From Rhynchopus sp. YZ270_cl-10 (lineage: Eukaryota > Euglenozoa > Diplonemea > Diplonemida > Diplonemidae), in contig OZ037845.1 of NCBI GenBank assembly GCA_964035575.1, positions 1,178,001-1,242,000 on the forward strand: DNA of 64,000 bases, in the 5' to 3' direction. The translations under genes were made by a program, and so were the position numbers. Below the pieces are notes generated by a model that was not told the DNA's origin, searched no databases, and saw only the letters and a program-made list of their open reading frames with translations. Shown piece after piece: positions 11,447 through 19,237 of this stretch. Every line of letters starts with the position of its first letter. The stretch's first letter is position 1.

Positions 11447-11887
11447 AATTCAAAAAAAAAAAAAAAAAAGCAAAAACAAAAAACAAACAAAAAAACAAAC
11501 AAAAAAAGAAGTAACATAAAATGGAAGTGAGTAAGTGTCTTTAAAAGGCAGCGACGATTATCATTAAAACATTTAGCAAAAACAAAAAAGCAAACAGAAA
11601 AAAAAAAAATCCAAGAAAAAGCAAAAAAAATAAAAGAAAGTGGAGCAAAAAAAAGCGCGAAAATTGACCTTTATCTCTTTTTTTTTCAATTTTCCCAAAC
11701 CATGTCAAAGAGACATGAATACCAAAAAAAAAAAAAAAGCAAAAGCGAAAAATATTCAAAAAAAAAACAACAAAAAAACAACAAACAAACAAACAAACCA
11801 AAAAACGACGAAAAAGGCAAACAATAAAACTGTATTCCTCTATTTTTTCCCCTACGTTTGTTCCCCCACCTTTCCACCCCTCCTCTG

Positions 11888-11974
11888 TTGTGCATGATGA
11901 AATCCTGGAACCGCCCTAGCCAAGCCGAAGCAACGCTGTGGATACATTCCAACCTCACCTGACTGCTGACACAA
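11888..11974 (+). ncRNA. Box C/D snoRNA, family F, copy 1 (LSU P-loop antisense)
   Basis: The terminal stem TTGTG/CACAA closes box C ATGATGA (11894-11900) and box D CTGA (11966-11969). The internal word ACCGCCCTAGCC can pair with the LSU rRNA P-loop segment GGCUGGGGCGGU with one G-U pair, so it probably guides 2'-O-methylation there. Other copies are at 14896 and 40521. Confidence 0.8.
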
Positions 11975-12034
11975 CACAAACCACACTCCTTTTTATCCGC
12001 CTTGCAAGGCTCCTCTACCCACTCTGCACATAGA

Positions 12035-12121
12035 AAGCAATGATGATAAACTTGGCATTTGGATTGAAGCCTCGGCTGTTGAAACCAAAACCTTTCTACC
12101 TTAACATATCTTGCTGAGCAC
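12035..12121 (+). ncRNA. Box C/D snoRNA, family H, copy 1
   Basis: Box C is ATGATGA (12040-12046) and box D is CTGA (12114-12117). Two internal words, GGCATTTGG and CTACCTTAA, are each antisense (9 nt) to neighbouring parts of the conserved LSU segment UUAAGGUAGCCAAAUGCC. The 5' flank differs from copies 2 and 3, so the terminal stem is uncertain. Confidence 0.7.
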
Positions 12122-12136
12122 ACTTCCGTCTCCACA

Positions 12137-12250
12137 CAGCAACATGATGCACAAAACACAACCATTCGGCCAGAGGTGGCCAACAAAGTCACGGCACCCT
12201 CGGTGGGGCTCGAAAAATTATGTCAAACTCAACAGGTCTGATTGTTGCTG
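12137..12250 (+). ncRNA. Box C/D snoRNA, family B1, copy 1 (LSU)
   Basis: A perfect 7-bp terminal stem CAGCAAC/GTTGCTG flanks box C ATGATGC (last base off consensus) and box D CTGA (12238-12241). The guide next to box D, GTCAAACTCAACAGG, matches LSU CCUGUUGAGCUUGAC with one mismatch. The fifth-nucleotide rule predicts methylation of the G in CCUG. Confidence 0.85.
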
Positions 12251-12296
12251 CTCTCCTCTTTTGAACACAACCACTTCACATGACACCACACACAGC

Positions 12297-12396
12297 GAGC
12301 ATGATGACAAAACTTCTTGGCAGCACCGCAAGCTGCTCCCAATACACCTCTCAGGAGGATATGAGGGTTGGTCTTTCTTTCGCCCCTAGCTGACTC
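12297..12396 (+). ncRNA. Box C/D snoRNA, family B2, copy 1 (LSU)
   Basis: Box C is ATGATGA (12301-12307), box D is CTGA (12390-12393), with a short GAG/CTC stem. The guide TCTTTCGCCCCTA (12376-12388) is perfectly antisense over 13 nt to the universal LSU segment UAGGGGCGAAAGA and sits one base from box D. The predicted target is the second G of GGGG. A possible D' guide, TACACCTCTC, is antisense to LSU GAGAGGUGUA. Confidence 0.9.
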
Positions 12397-12457
12397 CACA
12401 ACCTGTGCACGTTCACACACCACATCACATCACATCACACCACGATGCAACACAACT

Positions 12458-12494
12458 GCAGCTTCGGAAGTGATGAAAACCACTGATATGCCGC
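12458..12494 (+). pseudogene. 5' fragment of family D snoRNA
   Basis: It matches the first about 37 bases of family D (through box C and ATGCCGC), then changes abruptly to the sequence leading into the HIRAN gene. Box D and the guide are missing. Confidence 0.7.
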
Positions 12495-12608
12495 ATACAA
12501 ACGCATCCACTACGCTTCTCTAACATCATTTGAAATGTCACGTGTCTCTTCACCGTACTTCAAATTACACATATTTCCAACCAAACTTTCACAGGTTTTA
12601 CACATAAC

Positions 12609-13052
12609 ATGCCGCGTGCTCTGCAGGTTGAGAACCGTTGTTTTGAATCCTATGGTGTTGCATGCGCATCGTATTTCGAAGTTATCGTGGGCACTGCAAC
12701 ACTGCCGGTTGTTGGTACGAGGTTCTACAAGCATTCCGCACCGAACGGTAGTGACGCTATCGTCATCGAGGCGGAGCCTGCCAACAAGTACGACAGTAAC
12801 GCCTTGAAGATCGTGAACGTCACAAAGCGTGAGCAGATGGGCCACCTCAGCAGAGGGGTCTCCGCCGTCCTCGCACCTCTCATCGCCAGCGGCACAGTGC
12901 GTGCGTCAGTGTGCATCGAGCACTACACCCTAGACAACGTTGCGGTGTTCTTGACCCTCTACACACTACACTGCAATATGACCGATCAAATGATCTGTGC
13001 TCTCTCCAAATGCCCCGGGTTCGTAGCAGCAGAAAAGCTTCACTGCGGGTAG
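12609..13052 (+). CDS. Stand-alone HIRAN-domain protein
   Basis: This 147-residue protein starts at the ATG at 12609. Residues ~27-110 match the HIRAN pattern (HIP116/Rad5 N-terminal): a G-Y/F core (GTATLPVVGTRFY), then IEAEPANKYDSNAL, where Pro-Asn-x-Tyr-Asp-x-Asn-Ala is diagnostic, then GHLSRGVSAVLAPL. In HLTF and Rad5 the domain binds 3' single-stranded DNA ends at stalled forks. Here no helicase or RING domain is attached; single-domain HIRAN proteins are known mainly from prokaryotes and some eukaryotes, so a role in DNA repair is inferred only. The gene is bracketed by broken snoRNA cassette pieces: a family D fragment ends at 12494 and a B2 copy resumes at 13258, as if the gene had been inserted into the cassette. 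Confidence 0.75.
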   Translation: MPRALQVENRCFESYGVACASYFEVIVGTATLPVVGTRFYKHSAPNGSDAIVIEAEPANKYDSNALKIVNVTKREQMGHLSRGVSAVLAPLIASGTVRASVCIEHYTLDNVAVFLTLYTLHCNMTDQMICALSKCPGFVAAEKLHCG

Positions 13053-13257
13053 CGTTCGCCTGCGTTGCTGACAGAACGCCTAGACTTCTCTGATGAAAGG
13101 TGCGTATGTGCCTGTAGGGAATGCGTTTATGTTTCATCTTCTCGTGGAGTGTCATGTGTCTGCATGTTGCTCCGTCTCCGTCTCGTCCTTTTTTAAAAAA
13201 ATAGTGGTGGATCAAATTTTGCGTTTGTCATTCAACTTTTAGAGTTTTCTACACAGC

Positions 13258-13357
13258 GAGCATGATGACAAAACTTCTTGGCAGCACCGCAAGCTGCTCC
13301 CAATACACCTCTCAGGAGGATATGAGGGTTGGTCTTTCTTTCGCCCCTAGCTGACTC
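13258..13357 (+). ncRNA. Box C/D snoRNA, family B2, copy 2
   Basis: Box C is at 13262-13268 and box D at 13351-13354, with the same 13-nt LSU guide as copy 1. The homology to other cassettes starts only 5 bases upstream of the snoRNA, marking a breakpoint. Confidence 0.85.
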
Positions 13358-13415
13358 CACAACCTGTGCACATTCACACACCACACCACATCACACCACG
13401 ATGCAACACACAACT

Positions 13416-13526
13416 GCAGCTTCGGAAGTGATGAAAACCACTGATATGCCGCCCCAGTCGGAGCTCCACGAGCGATGCCCGAATAGGCTTTACAATACCT
13501 TAGGACACCTCTGATCTCTCTTCTGC
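13416..13526 (+). ncRNA. Box C/D snoRNA, family D, copy 1 (LSU)
   Basis: Box C is GTGATGA (13428-13434) and box D is CTGA (13511-13514). The guide CCTTAGGACACCT (13498-13510) abuts box D and is perfectly antisense over 13 nt to the LSU segment AGGUGUCCUAAGG. The predicted methylation site is the G of AGGUG. Outer GCAG and CTTCTGC may form an interrupted terminal stem. It lies about 120 bp upstream of the GST start codon. Confidence 0.85.
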
Positions 13527-13648
13527 CTCGAAACACATCAGGTCTCCTGTTTCTTGGGTTGAGAGGCAACACCACTCCTCTCCTCTCCCAGACAACCCTC
13601 CACACAGATTCTCAACAACACACCACAACACCACCCTCACCACACAAA

Positions 13649-14293
13649 ATGGCACCCACCCTGAAGCTTCAGTACTTCGGCGTCCCTGCGAAGCCTGAGG
13701 CGACCCGTCTTGCCGCACACATCGGTGGCCTTGCGCTTGAGGATGAGCACATTGACTTCCCTGCCTGGGGTGGGGGTCTGAAGGCGAAGGTGGCCCCGCA
13801 GCAGCTGCCGCTTCTGCACGTGGACGGGGAGGTGGTGGGACAGCACAGCGCAATCCTGCGTTACGTTGCGAAACTCGCGAACCTGTACCCCAAGGATGCA
13901 CGTGCGGCGCTGAGTGTGGACGAGACGATTGACTACGCAGATGAGATCTTCGTGATTCTGACCAAGTTGTTTTTCATCCAGGACGAGGACGAGAAGAGGG
14001 TGGCCCGCTGCACTGCCATTGCTGAGGGTGGGGACATCCACAAGTGGCTTGTCTTCCTGGACTCGCGTCTTGCGGGGAAGAAGTACGCTGTGGGTGACTC
14101 CCTGACAGTGGCAGACTTGGTCATCTTCACGCAGGTGCACTTCCTTGTGTCTGGGTTCCTTGACGGTGTCCCGTTGGACTCACTGGTGTCGTTCAAGAAC
14201 CTTGCTGCACACAAGGCTGTGGTTGCAAACCACCCGAAGGTGAAGGAGTACTACGCGTCTGCGGAGGGCCTTCGCACTGTCTTCAAGGCATGA
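13649..14293 (+). CDS. Glutathione S-transferase, sigma/alpha-like, copy 1 of 3 near-identical
   Basis: The ATG at 13649 follows a CA-rich leader and gives 214 residues, the usual GST length. The N-terminal thioredoxin-like domain (about 1-78) has catalytic Tyr9 in LQYFGVPAKPEATR, cis-Pro54 in QQLPLLHVDGE and the gamma-glutamyl-binding QHSAILRY motif (65-72). The helical C-terminal domain carries the conserved AVGDSLTVADLVIF capping motif. It should conjugate glutathione to electrophiles or isomerise peroxide products in the cytosol. The proteins at 23201 and 43069 are the same apart from silent changes, and their flanks match over hundreds of bases, which indicates recent segmental duplication or gene conversion. 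The snoRNA copies D and B2 sit just upstream on the same strand. Confidence 0.95.
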   Translation: MAPTLKLQYFGVPAKPEATRLAAHIGGLALEDEHIDFPAWGGGLKAKVAPQQLPLLHVDGEVVGQHSAILRYVAKLANLYPKDARAALSVDETIDYADEIFVILTKLFFIQDEDEKRVARCTAIAEGGDIHKWLVFLDSRLAGKKYAVGDSLTVADLVIFTQVHFLVSGFLDGVPLDSLVSFKNLAAHKAVVANHPKVKEYYASAEGLRTVFKA

Positions 14294-14773
14294 GCTGCTT
14301 TGCGCTGACATTGATACATTCGTCTTACATGTTTTCTTTACTTCGATTTTCTTGTTTTTTGACTTGATTGGGTTGGGAGGGATGAATGTGCAATCTTTTG
14401 CAGTTCGCTCTGCACAACGGTGTTATTCAACCCATTGCATTTGTGTTCTGTTCCCATCCCGTCTGTTTTGTTGAACGGCTCATGTTGCAATTGTGTGTGA
14501 TCTGTGTGTTGCACACGAACGTAATTATTGTTGCAAACATGCGTTTTGTTCACATTTTGTTGCTCTCCTCTTCCGTTCCACGTCCACAAGACGTCTGCAC
14601 GGTCACAACTTTCTTTGCTTTCTTTGTGTGTCCATACACACAACTAACTTCGACAACTTACTTCTTTTTCGATTTCAACTTTTTTTTGGTTTGGTTTCTT
14701 TCACTGATCCAGATGACACCAACAAAGAAACGACACGAACCCCTTCCCTTTTTTCTCTTCTGAACATTGACAC
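14294..14773 (+). other. 3' region of GST copy 1
   Basis: This sequence is shared with the regions after 23845 and 43713. It includes the inverted word ACGTC/GACGT around CACAA (14580-14596), followed by TGCACGGTCACAACTTTCTTT, part of the GAGGCGTTTGCAC-type hairpin family. No gene is seen. Confidence 0.5.
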
Positions 14774-14866
14774 GAAAACATGATGAAAACCTTTTAATTG
14801 TCAGTGCTGGCACCAATGTGAGTCTCGACCATGAGCACATACTTTAACCGCTTTGTCTGAAACACT
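14774..14866 (+). ncRNA. Box C/D snoRNA, family E, copy 1 (SSU 530 loop)
   Basis: Box C is ATGATGA (14780-14786) and box D is CTGA (14857-14860). The internal word TGCTGGCACCA (14805-14815) is antisense over 11 nt to the universal SSU 530-loop sequence UGGUGCCAGCA. No target was recognised for the guide next to box D, and no clear terminal stem was seen. Confidence 0.7.
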
Positions 14867-14895
14867 TCTGTTCCCCACCTTTCCACCCTCCTCTG

Positions 14896-14982
14896 TTGTG
14901 CATGATGAAATCCTGGAACCGCCCTAGCCAAGCCGAAGCAACGCTGTGGATACATTCCAACCTCACCTGACTGCTGACACAA
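14896..14982 (+). ncRNA. Box C/D snoRNA, family F, copy 2
   Basis: The stem TTGTG/CACAA, box C (14902-14908), box D (14974-14977) and P-loop antisense word are as in copy 1. Confidence 0.8.
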
Positions 14983-15012
14983 CGCAAACCACACTCCACA
15001 CTTTCCTTCTCT

Positions 15013-15108
15013 TCTTGAGTGATGAAACATTACGCACATTTGACTAGAGTCTCGGACAGCACAGCTGCATGACCGAGTAAAGCAACATACTCATTGATTC
15101 TGACAAGA
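15013..15108 (+). ncRNA. Box C/D snoRNA, family A, copy 1 (LSU)
   Basis: The perfect terminal stem TCTTG/CAAGA flanks box C GTGATGA (15019-15025) and box D CTGA (15100-15103). The internal word GACTAGAGTC (15042-15051) is antisense to the LSU sequence GACUCUAGUC, right beside the family B1 target. Confidence 0.8.
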
Positions 15109-15154
15109 CACATTTCAGGTTCTCTTCTTTCGGGAGCACACTTCCGTCTCCACA

Positions 15155-15268
15155 CAGCAACATGATGCACAAAACACAACCATTCGGCCAGAGGTGGCCA
15201 ACAAAGTCACGGCACCCTCGGTGGGGCTCGAAAAATTATGTCAAACTCAACAGGTCTGATTGTTGCTG
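15155..15268 (+). ncRNA. Box C/D snoRNA, family B1, copy 2
   Basis: The stem CAGCAAC (15155) / GTTGCTG (15262) and the LSU guide are as in copy 1. Confidence 0.85.
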
Positions 15269-15314
15269 CTCTCCTCTTTTGAACACAACCACTTCACATG
15301 ACACCACACACAGC

Positions 15315-15414
15315 GAGCATGATGACAAAACTTCTTGGCAGCACCGCAAGCTGCTCCCAATACACCTCTCAGGAGGATATGAGGGTTGGTCTTTCTTTCG
15401 CCCCTAGCTGACTC
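15315..15414 (+). ncRNA. Box C/D snoRNA, family B2, copy 3
   Basis: Box C is at 15319-15325 and box D at 15408-15411, with the 13-nt LSU guide intact. Confidence 0.85.
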
Positions 15415-15440
15415 CACAACCTGTGCACGTTCACACACCA

Positions 15441-15640
15441 CATCACATCACATCACATCACATCACATCACATCACATCACATCACATCACATCACATCA
15501 CATCACATCACATCACATCACATCACATCACATCACATCACATCACATCACATCACATCACATCACATCACATCACATCACATCACATCACATCACATCA
15601 CATCACATCACATCACATCACATCACATCACATCACATCA
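15441..15640 (+). repeat. (CATCA)40 microsatellite
   Basis: Forty exact copies of a 5-bp unit (200 bp) lie between snoRNAs B2 and D. The equivalent spacer in other cassettes has only a handful of units or none. It encodes an apparent His/Ile/Thr/Ser repeat ORF in several frames, which I treat as spurious. Confidence 0.98.
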
Positions 15641-15657
15641 CGATGCAACACACAACT

Positions 15658-15768
15658 GCAGCTTCGGAAGTGATGAAAACCACTGATATGCCGCCCCAGT
15701 CGGAGCTCCACGAGCGATGCCCGAATAGGCTTTACAATACCTTAGGACACCTCTGATCTCTCTTCTGC
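15658..15768 (+). ncRNA. Box C/D snoRNA, family D, copy 2
   Basis: Box C is at 15670-15676 and box D at 15753-15756, with the LSU guide identical to copy 1. Confidence 0.85.
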
Positions 15769-16111
15769 CTTGAAACACATGAATACTATTTCGATTGAGG
15801 AGCTGTTGATGTGATGGAAGGAGCGACACCTCGTACCCCACAAACACACCACATGAATTCTTTATTCCTGTCCATAATGGTGCCTTTGGTGTGCTCCCCG
15901 TCTGAATGCTGCTCTGTCTGCGATGCAGCTGCTTGGAATGACGACGTTGGGTGTGACGTGGCTGGTGCGATAATGGCTGACAAGAGTACTTCAGTCTATT
16001 AATATCAAGGAGTTTCTCGAGACTTGACGTGTTATTTACTTGCATTTCTTATTGAAAATGATGCACAATTATTGGTGTGATTCAGGGGGTACGGAGAACG
16101 CTGCTAGGGTG
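15769..16111 (+). other. Intergenic; leader of the chromodomain-like gene duplicated here
   Basis: Bases 15779-15855 match 41194-41270, the leader just before the chromodomain-like gene, but that gene is absent. A 63-codon ORF (15811-16002) shows no recognisable domain. The last 8 bases are the left target duplication of the hAT element. Confidence 0.5.
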
Positions 16112-16811
16112 CAGAGTCCGCGGAACACCCCCGTTCACCCCGTCCCGGACGGGGGTCAATTATTTTCCAAAAACCGACCCCCGTCCCAAACCCCCGTCCA
16201 GGGACGGGGGTTTTGGATTTTTTTTTGGGGGGGAGGAGGGGCCCATATTATGGGGAATTTTTTGAGATACCATCGAGCCGGACTCAATTGGTCAAACGTC
16301 GAAGGAAAAGGAAGCACGCAGCATGGCGAAAGGAAAAAAGTAGCGTACCGTGCGCCTGCGGCGCAAGCCTGCATCACACCATTCCCGTGACATTGTTTGC
16401 CTGTAAAAATGTACAATTTTAAGCGCATTTTTTTGAAATGTTGCGTACCGTGGCTTCGCTTGGAACCTTTGGGTGACATACCGCCGTTTCTTTTGTAAAA
16501 AAACTGAGGTTACTGATAATTCGTGCACCATGTGTGCCTGGTGCAAATATCAATAAAGTGCCGAACTCCGCCGTCGGATAACCGAGCAATTCTCACATTC
16601 CGCCGGAGGCCCCCAACTTGAGCTGGGGTGGGGACCCGGGCGCGCGAAGCGCGCCCGGGCTCGACCGAGTTTTGATCTTCTTCTTCCTGTGACTAGCTTG
16701 TCAGCGGACGGAGAAAGCTCGGGAGAGGTTTTTTTTTTTTTTGTTTTTTGGGCGGGACGGGGGTTGGAAGGGGGTGCATAATTAATTTTCGGGGGAGGTC
16801 CGCGGGCTCTG
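16112..16811. mobile_element. Non-autonomous hAT-type transposon with 8-bp target duplication
   Basis: The left end CAGAGTCCGCGGAACACCCC and right end GGGGGAGGTCCGCGGGCTCT+G are inverted copies (about 19 of 22). CTAGGGTG is directly repeated at 16104-16111 and 16812-16819. An 8-bp duplication and CAG..CTG ends are standard for hAT elements. Inside are GC-rich palindromes, including GCGCGCGAAGCGCGC, also present in the hAT element at 44930, and GCGCCTGCGGCGC, also present near 61690. No transposase is seen in its 700 bp. Confidence 0.85.
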
Positions 16812-16865
16812 CTAGGGTGGCTGTTTTTGTTTTTGTTCTCGGTTGTCACAAGGCCGTTCAGGATG

Positions 16866-16920
16866 GTGCCAGTCGGACGTTCTGGGTGTGGAAAGAGCAC
16901 TATCGAAGGAACTTTGGTGA
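16866..16920 (+). pseudogene. Possible fragment with a Walker A motif
   Basis: A short reading frame encodes VPVGRSGCGKSTIEGTLV, which fits an ABC-type Walker A loop. The frame closes soon after and no other ATPase motif follows, so this is either a gene scrap next to the hAT insertion or chance. Confidence 0.2.
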
Positions 16921-17317
16921 TATTGTATTTCCAGGATGACAAGAGAAAAGATGCCGGACAAACGAACGACCCCGGAGTACGGTGCTGCCGCAGGACCTTG
17001 CAACAACACAGGAGACGTTAGTTCCAGTGGTAGTGTTGGGTGCAAGATAGTTACGGCGATGTGTTGCAGAAGCAAGTGTGTTGGGAACCCTAATGTGCTT
17101 GTCGAACGCCAGTCTTTATGTGTCAGGCCAGGCTTCCGTCTGCTACATTCTTCATTGCGAAGAGGTGTACTGTCTGTCTATCTTTTGTGTGAATCATGTA
17201 TCAAGGCACTGTCACGAGAGGGCTTTGTATTGCAAGTCTTTATTTGTACATGCAGAGCGTGATGGTGTGGCTGGAGGAGACGCAGAAGCAGAAGACATTG
17301 GCGATGCAAGCGCAACA

Positions 17318-17462
17318 GCCCACATCCACGAGACGTCTTCACGATCACAACTTTCTTTGTGTGTCATACACACATCTTACTTCGTTTTTGATTTCAACTT
17401 TTTTTTTAGTTTGGTTGCTTTCACTGACCCAGATGACACTAACAAACAAACGACACCAACCC
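17318..17462 (+). other. Copy of the GST 3' flank without a GST gene
   Basis: It is similar to the 3' flanks at 14575, 24145 and 44020 (CATCCACGAGACGTCT, CACAACTTTCTTTGTGTGTC, a T run, then ACTGACCCAGATGACAC). It is a remnant of a further GST duplicate whose coding part is gone, or a mobile 3' module. The rest of 16820-17761 shows no gene. Confidence 0.5.
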
Positions 17463-17761
17463 TCTCACCATGGTGGTCAAGGACCACCTCGCATCAGTGT
17501 CCGAGTCGCGGCGTCTTTTTGGCGTAGGTAGTCTACAGAAGAGGGTGGGTCACTCTTTGTGTCCAGAAGGAAGTAATAAATATGTAACAGTACTCACCCC
17601 ACCAGCCCCACACGCACCCCAAAGTTCCCTTCCTCCCCTACTTTTTTACACTTTGCCAAGCTCTCTCCCACCTCCGCTTACCTCAGTACCCAAAAGCCCC
17701 TCGCACACCACACCACATTCCGACAGGAACTTTGCACACAAACAAACAGCACCCTTCGAAG

Positions 17762-19237
17762 ATGAAGATGCTCTCAATCACCGTGTCAGCACTGCTCGCG
17801 TCTGTCGCGTCTGCAGACGTGAACTGCTGCCTGCAGCACCCCACCTGCCCGCTTGGGTTTGTGGAGACGGCGACACCGTGCACACCAGAGGGACTGCAGA
17901 GCGGGACATGCACGACAGCGTCTGCGTGCTGCACCACCATCACGTGCAGGCAGATTGTGCAGGGGTGCGACACGAACGCCGACTGCCCGAAAACACAGTT
18001 CTGCCGCGCCACTCGTGACACCTCCTCGCCCGACCTTTTTGCGTGCCTCACAACAAAGGAATGTGTCGACTACCAGCCTGAGGGTGCAGGTTGTGGCGGC
18101 TTCACCCTGCCCTGCTTCTACAACAGGTGCGCTTCGGGACTCACCTGCCAGTGTTCGGAGCCAACGTGCGACGCACCTGGAACCTGTGTGAAGGAGACTG
18201 CCCCTCCGGCACCCACTGTTGTGAACGGCTGCGACACGAACGCCGACTGCCCGAAAACACAGTTCTGCCGCGCCACACGTGACACCTCCTCTCCCGACCG
18301 GTTCGCATGCCTCACAACAAAGGAGTGTGTTGACTACCAGCCTGAGGGTGCGGGTTGTGGCGGCTACACCCTGCCCTGCTTCTACAACAGGTGTGCTTCG
18401 GGACTCACCTGCCAGTGCTCGGAGCCGACGTGCGACGCACCCGGAACCTGTGTGAAGGAGACTGCCCCTCCGGCACCCACTGTTGTGACTGGGTGCGACA
18501 CGAACGCCGACTGCCCGAGCACGCAGTTCTGCCGCGCCACTCGCGACACCTCTTCGCCCGACCAGTTCGCATGCCTCACAACAAAGGAGTGTGTTGACTA
18601 CCAGCCTGAGGGTGCGGGTTGTGGCGGCTTCACCCTGCCCTGCTTCTACAACAGGTGTGCTTCGGGACTCACCTGCCAGTGCTCGGAGCCGACGTGCGAC
18701 GCACCCGGAACCTGTGTGAAGGAGACCCCCCCGACCCCGCCGACCCCCTCCTTCTGCTCCGCACAGGGCCCCACCTGTGGCACAGGCTTTGATGCCTGCA
18801 AGCCTGGCTACACCTGCACCGTTGACCCTACCTGCCAGGGCCCAAGGTGCCAGAAGTGCTGTGTGCGTGACGAGGAGCCCTGCTGCCCCGCCCCGCTTTC
18901 CTGCCCTGCCGGCTACGGCGCTGTTGAGGGCACAGACGCACTCATCTGCAGGATCGACATGCTGCTGGCACTGCTCACGGGAAGCACCAGCGCCTGTGTG
19001 GAGGTGACTGACCAGAAGCAGGATGGCTGCTGCGAGGACGTGATCTGCAGGAAGCAGGCCATGTGCGGAGACAAGGCGTCGTGCACAGCCTCCACCGGCT
19101 GCACTGCGCGTGACCACGTGTGCGTTGCGGGATCTGACGGCGCCAGCTGCTGTGTGTTCAACCAGTGTGTGCTCATGGACTGCGGTGACCAGAAGCGCTG
19201 CATGCTGGACAGCGAGGGCCGTGGACAGTGCATCTGA
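17762..19237 (+). CDS. Secreted Cys-rich protein with three ~84-residue tandem repeats
   Basis: It has 491 residues from the ATG at 17762. Residues 1-18 (KMLSITVSALLASVASA) form a clear signal peptide. After a first Cys-rich module come three near-identical repeats, each starting CDTNADCP-T-QFCRATRD and ending CDAPGTCVKET, with about 12 Cys per unit and short Pro/Thr linkers. Two further Cys-rich modules end the protein at QCI. The CxxNxDCPxxQFC signature recalls Dickkopf/EB-like disulfide modules of extracellular proteins, but I do not recognise a specific family. There is no membrane anchor, so it is probably soluble or part of a cell coat. The near-identity of the repeats points to recent expansion. 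Confidence 0.85.
   Translation: MKMLSITVSALLASVASADVNCCLQHPTCPLGFVETATPCTPEGLQSGTCTTASACCTTITCRQIVQGCDTNADCPKTQFCRATRDTSSPDLFACLTTKECVDYQPEGAGCGGFTLPCFYNRCASGLTCQCSEPTCDAPGTCVKETAPPAPTVVNGCDTNADCPKTQFCRATRDTSSPDRFACLTTKECVDYQPEGAGCGGYTLPCFYNRCASGLTCQCSEPTCDAPGTCVKETAPPAPTVVTGCDTNADCPSTQFCRATRDTSSPDQFACLTTKECVDYQPEGAGCGGFTLPCFYNRCASGLTCQCSEPTCDAPGTCVKETPPTPPTPSFCSAQGPTCGTGFDACKPGYTCTVDPTCQGPRCQKCCVRDEEPCCPAPLSCPAGYGAVEGTDALICRIDMLLALLTGSTSACVEVTDQKQDGCCEDVICRKQAMCGDKASCTASTGCTARDHVCVAGSDGASCCVFNQCVLMDCGDQKRCMLDSEGRGQCI

Larger units (their letters stand above)
3253..11887. other. AT-rich island 1, no protein gene recognised
   Basis: This stretch has long A and T runs and only low-complexity ORFs (Phe/Lys/Asn-rich), none of which looks like a gene. 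It holds the small inverted-repeat elements and hairpin families listed separately. The first 50 bases after 3252 are the 3' end of the TRF4-like gene. Confidence 0.6.

Noticed and set aside
12229-12423. Recurring ORFs (64 codons antisense, 81-92 codons sense) in each cassette
   Set aside because: They recur only because the snoRNA cassette is duplicated; the conserved features are snoRNA boxes and rRNA antisense words, not codons.
15386-15686. ORFs of His/Ile/Thr/Ser repeats
   Set aside because: They are translations of the CATCA microsatellite between two snoRNAs.
17786-19117. 443-codon antisense ORF
   Set aside because: It is a shadow of the Cys-rich repeat gene.
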